A stretch of 64,000 nucleotides of DNA, taken from Pseudomonadota bacterium. Its GTDB lineage: Bacteria; Pseudomonadota; Gammaproteobacteria; Burkholderiales; JABEVD01. Both the position numbers and the translations under genes were made by a program. This document shows positions 38,177-48,405 of this stretch, in pieces. Where the stretch lies: positions 1 through 64,000 of the forward strand of contig JAJZTQ010000012.1 of assembly GCA_021848825.1 (NCBI GenBank), written 5' to 3'. Below the pieces are notes generated by a model. It saw nothing but the letters and a program-made list of their open reading frames with translations. It was not told where the DNA came from and did no database searches. Positions within the stretch are counted from its first letter, which is position 1. The number at the start of each line of letters is the position of its first letter.

Positions 38177-39083
38177 GCTTTTCCTTCACCGTATGTCCCC
38201 CGAAAGCGTTTCTCATCATGGCGAGCAGCCTGTAGCCATAGCCCATTTCGTCCTGGCTCGCAAACCTCATCTGCAGGGCGAGGCTCAGAACAGGCGCTGC
38301 GACTCCCTGTTCGATGGCTTCCATGACGGTCCACCTGCCTTCCCCTGAATCAGCGACATAAGGGACGACGTTCTCCAGGTTCTGGTCGGCTTTCAATGCG
38401 TCCGCCGTCAAATCGAGCAGCCAGCTCCTCACCACCGAACCGTGACGCCAGATTTCAGCTATCTGGGCAAGATCGAGCGAAAATTCCTTCTTCCCCTCCA
38501 TCAGCGCAAACCCTTCTGAAATCGCCTGCATCATGCCGTATTCGATGCCGTTGTGAACCATCTTGACGAAATGCCCCGAGCCAATGGGACCGACATGAGC
38601 CCATCCCGATTCGCTGGAAGGCGCGAGGACCTTCAGCAATGGCTCGACTGCGGACGCGACTCGCGGTTCCGCCCCGACCATCAGGCAGTAGCCGTTTTCA
38701 AGGCCCCATATCCCGCCAGAAGTCCCCGCATCCATGAACCCGATTCCCTTGGAAGCGAGCATTTTCCCGCGCCTCACGCTGTCGTGATAATTGGAGTTGC
38801 CGCCGTCTATGACGATATCCCCTTCGGCAAGGATAGCCGACAGTTCGCTTATCTGGGATTCCGTGACATCACCGCTGGGGAGCATGATCCAGATGATTCT
38901 CGGTGAAGGAAGCTGCGATGCGAGGTCTGCCACGGAAGAGCAGGGGAGCAGCTTTTCCTCGCGAGCGAGCCGCTCCATCGCCTCTTTCGATCTGTCGTAG
39001 CCGACGACTTCGATTCCTCCCCGGAGCAGGCGTGCCGCCATGTTCCCGCCCATCCTGCCAAGCCCAATCATCCCCATGCGCAT
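38163..39083 (-). CDS. gnd: 6-phosphogluconate dehydrogenase (decarboxylating)
   Basis: MRMGMIGLGRMGGNMAARLLRGGIEVVGYDRS...DGGNSNYHDSVRRG...FVKMVHNGIEYGMMQAISEGF. Confidence 0.95.
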   Translation of the reverse strand: MRMGMIGLGRMGGNMAARLLRGGIEVVGYDRSKEAMERLAREEKLLPCSSVADLASQLPSPRIIWIMLPSGDVTESQISELSAILAEGDIVIDGGNSNYHDSVRRGKMLASKGIGFMDAGTSGGIWGLENGYCLMVGAEPRVASAVEPLLKVLAPSSESGWAHVGPIGSGHFVKMVHNGIEYGMMQAISEGFALMEGKKEFSLDLAQIAEIWRHGSVVRSWLLDLTADALKADQNLENVVPYVADSGEGRWTVMEAIEQGVAAPVLSLALQMRFASQDEMGYGYRLLAMMRNAFGGHTVKEKHESH

Positions 39084-39160
39084 TTTTCACCTCCCGATTC
39101 GTTTAGGAAAATACTTTATGCTATAGTCGCTGCGTCGTAAACTTCAGACAGGAAAGCACC

Positions 39161-39847
39161 ATGGTGGTTCCCGGGCAGATACGACGGTGGCATGCCTATC
39201 CATCCCTGCAGATCCTGCAGCAGGAAGCCTGCTCGATGATCCTCGAGATTGCTGAAAAGGCGATTGAAAAAACGGGGATTTTCAGGATCGTGCTGGCAGG
39301 CGGCAGCACGCCGAAGGGCCTTTACGAAAGGCTTGGAAAAGAAAAGTCCGAATGGGCTTCCTGGAAAATCTATTTCGGCGACGAGCGCTGCCTGCCGCCT
39401 GATCATCCTGAGCGCAACAGCCTCATGGCATTCGATTCATGGCTGTCGCTCGTGGACATTCCCGAAGAAAACATACATGTCATCGAGGCTGAATTGGGAC
39501 CGGAGGAAGGCGCCTCGCGCTACCGTCAAATGCTGAAGGGTACTGGCGAATTCGACTTCGTCCTGCTCGGGCTCGGTGAAGACGGGCATACCGCAAGCCT
39601 CTTCCCCGGAAAAAAATGGCAAGAAGGGGACGTCATCGCGGTTCATGACGCACCCAAACCCCCTCCCGAGCGCATATCCCTGAGTCCCTCGCGCCTCAGC
39701 CTTGCGAAGAAGGTATGCTTCCTCGTTTCAGGCGGATCGAAAAAGCAGGCTGTATCGGACTGGCGAAGCGGCAAACCCATCCCTGCTTCTTTCATTGCGC
39801 CCGAATCCGGGGTCGACATCTTCATCGAATCTTCTCTCATCGGATAA
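39161..39847 (+). CDS. pgl: 6-phosphogluconolactonase
   Basis: LAGGSTPKGLYERLG...WKIYFGDERCLPPDHPERNS...LLGLGEDGHTASLFPG. Confidence 0.95.
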   Translation: MVVPGQIRRWHAYPSLQILQQEACSMILEIAEKAIEKTGIFRIVLAGGSTPKGLYERLGKEKSEWASWKIYFGDERCLPPDHPERNSLMAFDSWLSLVDIPEENIHVIEAELGPEEGASRYRQMLKGTGEFDFVLLGLGEDGHTASLFPGKKWQEGDVIAVHDAPKPPPERISLSPSRLSLAKKVCFLVSGGSKKQAVSDWRSGKPIPASFIAPESGVDIFIESSLIG

Positions 39848-39850
39848 GGC

Positions 39851-40225
39851 ATGGAATCAGAATCCCCTTACAAAGGCAAGACAGGCCTGAAAAGACTCTG
39901 GAATGCCTTTCATTATTCGCTTGCCGGTTTCTCGGCTGCCTTCAGGAACGAGGATGCCTTCAGGCAGGAAGTCCTTCTCGCTGTCGTATTGATCCCGACT
40001 GCGCTTTTTCTCCATGTAGACGGGCTGAAAAAGGCCGCCCTGATCGGCAGCGTACTGCTCGTTCTGATCGTCGAGCTGCTCAATTCCGGAATAGAGGCGA
40101 CCGTCGACAGGATATCGCTTGAGAATCACCATCTCGCCAAACGCGCCAAGGACATCGGCAGTTCCGCCGTATTCCTGAGCCTCGTCAACGTGATTCTGAC
40201 CTGGCTGCTGATCCTTTTCGACTAG
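39851..40225 (+). CDS. dgkA: Diacylglycerol kinase
   Basis: GLKRLWNAFHYSLAGFSAAFRNEDAFRQE...LIVELLNSGIEATVDRISLENHHLAKRAKDIGSSAVF. Confidence 0.95.
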   Translation: MESESPYKGKTGLKRLWNAFHYSLAGFSAAFRNEDAFRQEVLLAVVLIPTALFLHVDGLKKAALIGSVLLVLIVELLNSGIEATVDRISLENHHLAKRAKDIGSSAVFLSLVNVILTWLLILFD

Positions 40226-40302
40226 GGCGAAACACCTGGTGTCACAAAACGGTCAAGAAACCTTCATCAATTTTTCTTGATGTTGCTTCAAAGTGTGCTT
40301 TC

Positions 40303-41490
40303 ATGGAAAGTGCACCGACCCAACTCAAGCCCAGGCCGCTTCAGATTTCTGTCGTGACGGAGACTTATCCACCTGAAATCAATGGAGTAGCACTGACTGT
40401 CGAGCGCATGGTCGAAGGACTGAAAAGGAGGCAGCACAAGTTGCAGCTGATCCGTCCGAAACAGGGAGAATTCGATCGCCCCGGCAAAATGGATGAAAAT
40501 TTCGAGATCATCCTTCAGGGCGGCATCCCCATTCCGCACTACGACGGGCTGAAGATGGGACTGCCCGCGAGGAAGGCGCTTTTGCGCCTCTGGCTCGAGA
40601 AGCGCCCCGATATCGTGCACATCTCGACGGAAGGGCCGCTCGGCTGGTCAGCCCTTTCTGCAGCGAAAAAGCTCGGCATCCCGGTTTCGAGCGAATTCCA
40701 TACCAATTTCCACAATTACAGCAGGCACTACGGCATAGGCTGGCTGAGAAAGCCCATCATCGGATACCTGAAGAAATTCCACAACAAGGCCGACTGCACC
40801 ATCGTATCGACTTCCGAAATGGAGAAGACGCTGGAAAACCTGGGCATCAAGAAGCTCGTCATCGTGCCCAGAGGCGTCGATTCGGGACGATTCGATCCGG
40901 CGAAGCGGAGTGCGGAATTGAGAAGGCAGTGGGGAGTCGGCCTTGCCCAGCCTGTATGCATGTATGTCGGCCGGCTTGCTCCGGAAAAGAACCTGGACCT
41001 CCTGGTCCAGACGCTGGAAAGCATGCGGGCCATCCAGCCGGGACTGAAATGCGTGCTGGTCGGAGACGGTCCGGAAAGGAAATCGCTGGAAGAGCGCCAT
41101 CCCGAAATCGTGTTCGCAGGCATGCGTACCGGCGAGGACCTGGCGATCCATTATGCTTCCGCCGACATCTTCATCTTCCCAAGCCTCACCGAGACTTTCG
41201 GAAACGTGGTCGTCGAGGCGATGGCGAGCGGACTAGCGGTCATTGCATTCGATTATGCCGCTGCTTCCCAGCATGTCAGGCACGGTGACAACGGGCTGCT
41301 CGCTCATGTCGGGAACAGGTCCGAATTCGTCAGGCTGGCAGTCGACCTGGTGAACGACATGCCGATGATTTCGGATCTCGGCGCACGCGCGCGACAGTCT
41401 GTTCTTTCGCTCGACCTGGAAAACGTGAACAAGAGTATAGAAAGCGTATTCATGAATGCCGTGGAGGGGATGGATCATGCTGCCAATTAA
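40303..41490 (+). CDS. GT4-type glycosyltransferase
   Basis: ISVVTETYPPEINGVALTVERMVEGLKRRQHKLQLIRP...CMYVGRLAPEKNLDLLVQTL...FIFPSLTETFGNVVVEAMASGLAVIAFD. Confidence 0.93.
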   Translation: MESAPTQLKPRPLQISVVTETYPPEINGVALTVERMVEGLKRRQHKLQLIRPKQGEFDRPGKMDENFEIILQGGIPIPHYDGLKMGLPARKALLRLWLEKRPDIVHISTEGPLGWSALSAAKKLGIPVSSEFHTNFHNYSRHYGIGWLRKPIIGYLKKFHNKADCTIVSTSEMEKTLENLGIKKLVIVPRGVDSGRFDPAKRSAELRRQWGVGLAQPVCMYVGRLAPEKNLDLLVQTLESMRAIQPGLKCVLVGDGPERKSLEERHPEIVFAGMRTGEDLAIHYASADIFIFPSLTETFGNVVVEAMASGLAVIAFDYAAASQHVRHGDNGLLAHVGNRSEFVRLAVDLVNDMPMISDLGARARQSVLSLDLENVNKSIESVFMNAVEGMDHAAN

Positions 41491-41995
41491 GCACATCAAT
41501 CATCTCGATTTGTCCCTTTGCCTGAGATTCAATCATGCCAGCCAGCATGCCTGGGTGCGCAGGCTCTTCAGGACGGTCAGCAGGATGGGAGACGGCATTT
41601 TCTGGTACACCCTGATGATCCTGCTGCTGCTGTTCTACCGCTATGAAGCGCTTCTTCCGGTCGTCCACATGCTGCTCGCGGGCGGCACCTGCACCCTGTT
41701 CTACAAATGGCTGAAGAAAAAGACATCCAGGCCAAGACCCTACCAGGTGAACCCGGATATCGAATGCATCACCGCACCTTTGGACAGGTTCAGCTTCCCT
41801 TCAGGTCATACTCTCCACGCCGTTGCTTTCAGCATGGTCGCTGTCGCCTATTACCCCTTTCTTTCCTGGATCGTTTTTCCTTTCACCCTGCTCGTCGCTG
41901 CCTCCAGGATGATACTCGGACTGCATTACCCTTCCGACGTCATCGCCGGCGCCGCAATCGGCGCATCCATCGCCTGGATTTCATTCCAGTTCTGA
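41477..41995 (+). CDS. PAP2-family phosphatase
   Basis: KKKTSRPRPY...FSFPSGHTLHAVAFSMV...SRMILGLHYPSDVIAGAAIGA; start overlaps the glycosyltransferase end. Confidence 0.9.
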   Translation: MLPIKHINHLDLSLCLRFNHASQHAWVRRLFRTVSRMGDGIFWYTLMILLLLFYRYEALLPVVHMLLAGGTCTLFYKWLKKKTSRPRPYQVNPDIECITAPLDRFSFPSGHTLHAVAFSMVAVAYYPFLSWIVFPFTLLVAASRMILGLHYPSDVIAGAAIGASIAWISFQF

Positions 41996-42050
41996 ATCTC
42001 CTGCACGGCAGACTATACTGGGAGCACTGACTTGAATCTCAGCGTTCGAC

Positions 42051-42206
42051 ATGAGCGAAGTTTGCCCGAAATGCGGAGGGAAGCTGTACAGGATCAGGCG
42101 CAAAATGTGGATGCGTCTTTTTCCATCAAGCAGGAAATTCCGCTGCAGAAGCTGTTCGCGCGCTTTCGTCAGGCTTTTCCGAAAACTGAAGGAATCGAAG
42201 GAATGA
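42051..42206 (+). CDS. Small zinc-ribbon protein (51 aa, not in the ORF track)
   Basis: Manual translation MSEVCPKCGGKLYRIRRKMWMRLFPSSRKFRCRSCSRAFVRLFRKLKESKE* with CxxC...CxxC. Confidence 0.75.
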   Translation: MSEVCPKCGGKLYRIRRKMWMRLFPSSRKFRCRSCSRAFVRLFRKLKESKE

Positions 42207-42209
42207 GGG

Positions 42210-43436
42210 CTATCGATGCCTGATGGCATCGATGGGTTTGAGTCTTGCCGCTTTCCTGGCCGGATAGAATCCGAAGAAAACCCCGACCCCTGCCGCCACC
42301 ATGAAGGCCATCAGCATCGATACCCCTGTCACCACCACGGTCAGCTGGGCGAACCGGTTGACTGCATATGCCCCGCCCACGCCGAAAAACACGCCTATGG
42401 TGCAGCCCGCGATCGAGATGATCACCGCTTCGAGCAGAAACTGCATCAGGATGTCCCGCCGCCTCGCTCCGATCGCCATCCTGATGCCGATCTCCCGTGT
42501 CCGCTCCGTCACCGAGACCAGCATGATGTTCATGATGCCTATTCCGCCCACGAGCAGCGATATCGAGGCAATCGCCCCTAGCATCATCGACATCGTCCGT
42601 GCAGTCCCGGCTGCGGTATTGGCAGCCGCAGTCAGATTCCTGATCGAGAAGTCGTCATCCCGTCCGGCCTGGATGTGATGCCGCTGCCTCAGAAGAGCAG
42701 TCATCTGCTTTTCGGCGGAGGGCATCGCGTGAGCCGAATTTGCCTGGACCAGGATGAAGCGCACCGAGCCCTGGAACGGGGCGCCAAAAAGCTTCCTCTG
42801 CGCAGTCGTCACCGGGATCAGGATGGTATCGTCCTGGTCCATGCCGTCCAGGCTCTGCCCCTTTTCCTCGAGCACCCCGACCACGAGATAGGGACTCTGA
42901 TTGATCCTGATGGTCTTGTTGACTGGATCGTCATTGCCGAAAAGATTCTCCACCGCGGTCTGCCCAAGAATCGCTACCCTCGCCCCTGATCTGACATCCT
43001 GGTCGGTGAAGGCATAGCCCTCCGAGAGCGCCCAATCGTGGACGGCGAGATAGGATGGCGTGACGCCGTGGATCGAAGTCCCCCAGTTGTTCGTTCCATT
43101 GACTGCCTGGGCAAACCCGGTGAGCGTGGGGGCGACGGCGGAAATGCCGGGCAAATCGGATATCGCCTGCGCATCGCCGAGCGTGAGCGTCATGACGGAG
43201 CCCGAACCCATCCTCAGTCCGCCGCTCGTCGACGAACCTGAAAGAATGATGAGGAGATTGCTGCCTATGGAGGCGATGGCCTGCTCGACAGAATACTGCG
43301 CCCCCTGGCCTATGGCGAGCATCAATACCACCGCTCCCACGCCGATCACCATGCCGAGCATGGCGAGGAAGGTGCGCAGCCTGTTCGCCCCCATCGCCTG
43401 CCAGGCTTCGACAAGCATCATGGATGGCCGGCCCAA
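42210..43436 (-). CDS. MacB-type ABC transporter permease (FtsX/MacB_PCD)
   Basis: EAWQAMGANRLRTFLAMLGMVIGVGAVVLMLAIGQGAQ...VGGIGIMNIMLVSVTERTREIGIRMAIGARRRDI; true start probably the internal MLVEAW. Confidence 0.92.
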   Translation of the reverse strand: MGRPSMMLVEAWQAMGANRLRTFLAMLGMVIGVGAVVLMLAIGQGAQYSVEQAIASIGSNLLIILSGSSTSGGLRMGSGSVMTLTLGDAQAISDLPGISAVAPTLTGFAQAVNGTNNWGTSIHGVTPSYLAVHDWALSEGYAFTDQDVRSGARVAILGQTAVENLFGNDDPVNKTIRINQSPYLVVGVLEEKGQSLDGMDQDDTILIPVTTAQRKLFGAPFQGSVRFILVQANSAHAMPSAEKQMTALLRQRHHIQAGRDDDFSIRNLTAAANTAAGTARTMSMMLGAIASISLLVGGIGIMNIMLVSVTERTREIGIRMAIGARRRDILMQFLLEAVIISIAGCTIGVFFGVGGAYAVNRFAQLTVVVTGVSMLMAFMVAAGVGVFFGFYPARKAARLKPIDAIRHR

Positions 43437-43531
43437 GTCTGGTTCGAGTCGGTGTGTTTTTTCAAGGCTGGCATTCCAGGTGGCGCTGGGATAGCCGATT
43501 TAAGCAATAAATGGAGGCTTGCGCAAGCTGT

Positions 43532-44419
43532 TCATGACTCGTGCGCGACCGAAAGAAGCGCAGATTCCGGATTGAAGAGATTGTTCGGAAGCGGGATCTG
43601 ATAACTCAGTTCATGCCTTGCCAGCGAACCGATGCGCGTTCTGGTTTCCCGCTCCGCATCCTGACAATAGAGCTCGGCCTGCCATGCCGGCTCCTCTCCT
43701 TCCAGAATCCTGTTCATCTGGTGCAGCCTCGAACTCGTCTCGACGAGGTAATAATTGAATCGCTTGACGAGCCTCTGATCGATGCCTCTCGCTCCCTGGT
43801 AGCAAAGCCCGGGGATCCTGTAAACCCTCAATGCCCTGACGCCGTAGGCGAGATATTTGAGGGATTTTTCGGCGCAGCGGACTTCCGTCCCGAATGATGC
43901 TGCAGCATAGATTGCCAATGCTTCCCTGTGCTTCACCAGCAGGTTGTCCGGATAATGGAAAAGCTCCGGCAAAACATGGGCATCCATCGCCCATTCGCTC
44001 ACGGCATGCGTGACGAGACGATATTTTCCCCACATTGCCTCATGGGCGGGCACGAAATGATTGTGCGCGATGATGTCGACGAAAAGATGACTGCAGAATC
44101 CCGCGGCCATTGCGCATTCCTCCTGGGTTTCGGCAGTCTCGAGGAGGCGCTTCGCGCTTTCCCAGCGATGCGTGACCTCGAAGGCATCGGTCCCGGCCCT
44201 TTTTCCGAACATCGAAAGATCGGGAAGACACGCACCTGCGAGCAGCAATTCAGGAAACCTTCTGATCGCATTCCTGAAGCGCCTGTCGGCGACTGGAATG
44301 CCCCACAGCAGCAATTGGGCGAAATAGGTATGGGTGAAAAGCCCCCAGGCGCAGGCATCCTGGCTGTAGAGGAATAGCGGCAGGAACCAGCTGATGTGAA
44401 AAAGATATCTTCTGTACAT
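43532..44419 (-). CDS. Zinc-dependent phospholipase C-like domain protein
   Basis: CAWGLFTHTYFAQLLLWG...FCSHLFVDIIAHNHFVP; His/Asp pattern resembles PF00882. Confidence 0.65.
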   Translation of the reverse strand: MYRRYLFHISWFLPLFLYSQDACAWGLFTHTYFAQLLLWGIPVADRRFRNAIRRFPELLLAGACLPDLSMFGKRAGTDAFEVTHRWESAKRLLETAETQEECAMAAGFCSHLFVDIIAHNHFVPAHEAMWGKYRLVTHAVSEWAMDAHVLPELFHYPDNLLVKHREALAIYAAASFGTEVRCAEKSLKYLAYGVRALRVYRIPGLCYQGARGIDQRLVKRFNYYLVETSSRLHQMNRILEGEEPAWQAELYCQDAERETRTRIGSLARHELSYQIPLPNNLFNPESALLSVAHES

Positions 44420-44484
44420 GGCAGCATCCGCGTTTTTTCAACTATGCGCCATGAATTCATTGTTTTCGTGACAAAAAGATTATT

Positions 44485-45270
44485 TTATTGTGACAGTATC
44501 AGTTTCTTTTCAGTGTATTGGTTCATCTTCTTGAACCCCTCCAGGAAGTACATGAAGTCCATGCCGTAGATTTTCGAGAGATCCCTCGCATTCTCCCTCA
44601 ATTCGAGCCATGATGGATTGCCGATGAAATCCCTGAAGCCGAAAACGATGATGTTACCGTGCTTTTCTGCCGGAAGACAAAGCGTGCGGCCGTCGAATAC
44701 CTTCTCAATTCTCGACAGATAGGTGGAAAAATTCTTGTCGCTCCCCCACAGATTGACGACCAGCATGCCGTTTCTCTTGAGCGCTTCCCTGGCATAGGCA
44801 TAATAGCGCGCCCCTGTCAGGGCATCGGGCTGGAAATGGCCGTCATAGGCGTCGATCATGATGATGTCGGCAAAGGACGATTTCCCCGGAACATAGGCCG
44901 CGCCGTCTTCTATGATCACTTCCAGCCTTTCGTCGTTTTCCGGAAGACCGAACATGCTCCTCGCGACCGACACGATTTTCGGATTGATTTCCACGACCAC
45001 CGTTCTGGTATTCGACATATGCCTGTGAACGAACTTGGCAAGCGATCCTCCTCCCAGCCCTATCATCAACATTTCCTCGGGCTCCGGACAAAAGAGCAGG
45101 AAGGCCATCATCGCCCGGGTATAGGCGAGTTCCAGGGAGTCCGGCCTTGAGAGCCTCATCGCGCTCTGTATCGCGGAAGTGCCGAGATGTAGCGTCCTGA
45201 CCCCGAATGATTCGCTGACCTCTATTTCCTCTTCGCCGACTGACCTGAACAGTTTTCTGCCGAATCTCAT
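44485..45270 (-). CDS. Spermidine synthase-like methyltransferase-fold protein
   Basis: MLMIGLGGGSLAKFVHRHMSNTRTVVVEINPKIVSVARSMFGLP...DIIMIDAYDGHFQP. Confidence 0.88.
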   Translation of the reverse strand: MRFGRKLFRSVGEEEIEVSESFGVRTLHLGTSAIQSAMRLSRPDSLELAYTRAMMAFLLFCPEPEEMLMIGLGGGSLAKFVHRHMSNTRTVVVEINPKIVSVARSMFGLPENDERLEVIIEDGAAYVPGKSSFADIIMIDAYDGHFQPDALTGARYYAYAREALKRNGMLVVNLWGSDKNFSTYLSRIEKVFDGRTLCLPAEKHGNIIVFGFRDFIGNPSWLELRENARDLSKIYGMDFMYFLEGFKKMNQYTEKKLILSQ

Positions 45271-46677
45271 TCAATTCTCCATTGCAACCAGCATTTTCCT
45301 CGCCCATGGCAGAAAGAGATAGGCAGGAAGCATCATGAAGAGGGTCAGCAGGAAATAGGGCGCATAGCCCAGATACTGCGCGCCGAAGCCGCCCGCCCAC
45401 CCTGCAAATGAGCGGGAGAGCGCGAAAACCGATGAAAGAAGCGCATATTCCGCAGCGCTCCTTCTCTTGTCCACGATCGCCATCAGGAAGGCGAGGAAGG
45501 CCGCCGTGCCGAGCCCGCTGGTGAAGGACTCGATGCCGCTCGCGAAATACATCAGCAGCCTGTGCGAAAACACGATGGCGCCCGTGCCGTGGGGAATCAC
45601 CCATGCAGCGATCACATAGCCGAGATTGGAGAATCCCTGGCACAGGCCGAGCATCCACAATGCCCTGAATATCCCTATCCTGTCCGTCACCCAACCGCCG
45701 AGAAGCCCGCCGGCGATGGAAAGACCCAAACCTATGTTGACCGAAACAAGCCCTATTTCAGAACCGGAAAAACCGGAATCGACCCAGAAAGGCTTGATCA
45801 TGAATCCCATGGCGGAATCAGGAAGCTTGAAAAACAGGATGAATGCGAGCACGGGAAAGATATGGCGTCTTTTCAGAAGGCCCAGCAATGCGCCGAACAT
45901 CGGTCCTTCCTGAACCCCCGTCTCGCTCTTCGAGAAAAAGAGCGAAAGAAGGAAAAGAACGAGCGAAATCATCATGCTGACAGGCCAGAAGAAAGCCCCC
46001 GAGAAATGGAGCGCATGATCGGCGAGCCATATCGAGCCCAGGAAGAAAAGCAATATGGTGCCGAGAAGCTTGGGCCTTGCTGCGATGGATCGGATCTCGA
46101 TCATGAGCGAGATCCCGGGTTTGCCCATCCTTGCCCTCTCCCTTGGCGCGAAGAGCGAAACCAGCATGCCGGAGATCAACACCGCTGCCGCGAGGATGAA
46201 TGCCCCCTTCCAGGAGACATAATCGCTCAGGATGAGAATGAATCCCGCGGCGAGCATCCCGACCCTGTAGAAACCTATCCTCAAGCCGTTGCCGATCCCC
46301 GTTTCCCCTTTTTCCAGGAACTCGATGGTATAGGCATCGATTGCGATGTCGTTGGTTGCGGAAAAAAGGGTGAGGGCGCCGATCGCAGCCCATACCCACG
46401 GGCCGAAACCGCTTTCTGCAGCGAAAACGATCATCACGACCCCCATCATCAGGTCCATCGCCGCCATCCAGCGCCTGTGATGCCTGAAATGGTCCACTGC
46501 CGGAGCCCATATGAATTTCAGCGTCCAGGAAAGACCGAGCAGGCTGATCAGGCCGATGCTTTTGAGTTCTACACCCTGCTGCCTGAAATAGACGGGAAAA
46601 ATGTCGTAGAAGATGCCGAGCGGAAAACCGGAAGAGAAATAGAGAAAAGAGACCCAGAAATACTTTGAACGAGGCAA
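45271..46677 (-). CDS. AmpG-like MFS transporter
   Basis: YFSSGFPLGIFYDIFPVYFRQQGVELKSIGLISLLGLSWTLKFIWAPAVDHF. Confidence 0.85.
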   Translation of the reverse strand: MPRSKYFWVSFLYFSSGFPLGIFYDIFPVYFRQQGVELKSIGLISLLGLSWTLKFIWAPAVDHFRHHRRWMAAMDLMMGVVMIVFAAESGFGPWVWAAIGALTLFSATNDIAIDAYTIEFLEKGETGIGNGLRIGFYRVGMLAAGFILILSDYVSWKGAFILAAAVLISGMLVSLFAPRERARMGKPGISLMIEIRSIAARPKLLGTILLFFLGSIWLADHALHFSGAFFWPVSMMISLVLFLLSLFFSKSETGVQEGPMFGALLGLLKRRHIFPVLAFILFFKLPDSAMGFMIKPFWVDSGFSGSEIGLVSVNIGLGLSIAGGLLGGWVTDRIGIFRALWMLGLCQGFSNLGYVIAAWVIPHGTGAIVFSHRLLMYFASGIESFTSGLGTAAFLAFLMAIVDKRRSAAEYALLSSVFALSRSFAGWAGGFGAQYLGYAPYFLLTLFMMLPAYLFLPWARKMLVAMEN

Positions 46678-46678
46678 A

Positions 46679-47272
46679 TCAGGCGCCCTTCGCGAAGCGG
46701 AAAACCGCCAGGGTGCCGAAAAGGTTGGGCAGGAAGGAAACCTCGTTCCCGTTGTTCATAACGATGCGCTCGATGATGTTGACGTTGTGCCTTGAACAGA
46801 AATCCTCGAAATCCCTGGTCGTGCAAAGCCTGATGTTCGGCGACTCGAACCACTGGTACGGAAGATTTCTCGAAACGGGCATGTGCCCTTTCAGGATCTG
46901 CAGCCTGTTCTGCCAGTAGCCGAAATTCGGAAAGGTGACGATGCCTTCCCTCCCCACCCTCAGCATCTCGCGGATGATGCTCTCGGTGTTCTTCATGGCC
47001 TGCAATGTCTGGGAAAGAATCACGTAATCGAAGGAACCGGACTCGAAACCCGAGAGGCCGGATTCCAGGTCGCTCTGGATCACGTTGACCGAGTTCCTGA
47101 TGCAGGCGAGGATGTTGGCGTCGTCGATCTCCACGCCGTATCCTCTCACGGACCTGTTCCTCGAAAGATAGGCCAGAAGAGAGCCGTCCCCGCAGCCCAG
47201 ATCGAGCACTTTCGAGCCGATCGCAATCCTCTCGCCTATGGTCTCGTAATCGTGCCTTATGGTTTTTCTCAT
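46679..47272 (-). CDS. metW: Methionine biosynthesis protein MetW
   Basis: [72 protein letters not shown]. Confidence 0.95.
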   Translation of the reverse strand: MRKTIRHDYETIGERIAIGSKVLDLGCGDGSLLAYLSRNRSVRGYGVEIDDANILACIRNSVNVIQSDLESGLSGFESGSFDYVILSQTLQAMKNTESIIREMLRVGREGIVTFPNFGYWQNRLQILKGHMPVSRNLPYQWFESPNIRLCTTRDFEDFCSRHNVNIIERIVMNNGNEVSFLPNLFGTLAVFRFAKGA

Positions 47273-48405
47273 TTGAGCACGTTCTCCATGTAGGCGCGCA
47301 CCACGGCATGGTAGTGTGCATCGACCATCAGGAAGGAATCATGACCGTAGCTCGATGTGATTTCCGTGTAGCTGACATCGAGTTCGTTGTCCAGAAGCGC
47401 CTTGACGATTTCACGCGATCTTGCCGGGGAAAAGCGCCAGTCGGAAGTGAATGAAATCACAAGAAAATCGCTTTTCGCCGAGCTGAATGCGCGCGCAAGA
47501 TCCCCTTCGTGGGCGTGGGCCGGATCGAAATAGTCGAGCGCCTTGGTCATCAGAAGATAGGTATTGGCATCGAACTGGGAGGCGAACTTGTCTCCCTGAT
47601 AGCGAAGATAGGATTCGATTTCGAACTCGACATCGTAGCCGAAATTGTAGCTTCCCTTCTTCAACCCCCTGCCGAATTTCCTGGCCATGGAATCGTCCGA
47701 AAGATAGGTGATATGGCCCAGCATCCTGGCAAGCCTCAACCCTCTTTTCGGGATGACGTCATGAGCATAAAAATTCCCGCCATGGAAGTCGGGATCGGTC
47801 AGAATGGCCTGCCTCGCGACATCGTTGAATGCGATATTCTGCACGGTGAGATTGGGCGCGCTGGCGATGGCGAGAACATGATCGACTCTCTGCGGATGGC
47901 TTATCGCCCATTGCAGCGCCTGCATCCCGCCGAGGCTTCCCCCCACCACCGCTGCAAATTTTTCTATGCCGAGCTGGTCTGCGAGCCTTGCCTGGGATTC
48001 CACCCAATCATCCACCGTGACGACAGGGAAATTCGATCCGTAATGCTTCCCGGTCCTGGGGTCGATGCTCGCAGGCCCCGTCGAACCATGGCACCCGCCC
48101 AGGTTGTTAACCCCTACGACGAAGAAGCGGTCGGTGTCGATCGGCTTTCCCGGACCGATCATGTTGTTCCACCATCCCGCCGATTTCGGATTCTCCGAAT
48201 GATATCCCGCGACATGATGGCTCCCGGAAAGCGCATGGCAGATCAGCACGGCATTCGATTTCTTTTCGTTCAGTTCGCCGTAGGTTTCAAAGACGAGCTC
48301 GTAGTTTTCGAGCACCGCACCGCTTCTCAGGGTGAGCGGGGAGTCGAATCTCGCGCATTGAGGGGAGACAATGCCTATGGACCGAGGATCTTGCATTTCA
48401 GGCAT
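47269..48405 (-). CDS. metX: Homoserine O-acetyltransferase/O-succinyltransferase (MetX)
   Basis: [46 protein letters not shown]...[12 protein letters not shown]; adjacent to metW. Confidence 0.95.
   Translation of the reverse strand: MPEMQDPRSIGIVSPQCARFDSPLTLRSGAVLENYELVFETYGELNEKKSNAVLICHALSGSHHVAGYHSENPKSAGWWNNMIGPGKPIDTDRFFVVGVNNLGGCHGSTGPASIDPRTGKHYGSNFPVVTVDDWVESQARLADQLGIEKFAAVVGGSLGGMQALQWAISHPQRVDHVLAIASAPNLTVQNIAFNDVARQAILTDPDFHGGNFYAHDVIPKRGLRLARMLGHITYLSDDSMARKFGRGLKKGSYNFGYDVEFEIESYLRYQGDKFASQFDANTYLLMTKALDYFDPAHAHEGDLARAFSSAKSDFLVISFTSDWRFSPARSREIVKALLDNELDVSYTEITSSYGHDSFLMVDAHYHAVVRAYMENVLK

Noticed and set aside
36713-38326. 537-aa plus-strand ORF opposite zwf
   Set aside because: Shadow ORF; zwf is clear on the minus strand.
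43517-43528. GCTTGCGCAAGC palindrome after the phospholipase-like gene
   Set aside because: Short palindrome without a T-tract; likely chance or a weak terminator.
45562-46668. 368-aa plus-strand ORF opposite the AmpG-like transporter
   Set aside because: Highly charged shadow translation with no family features.
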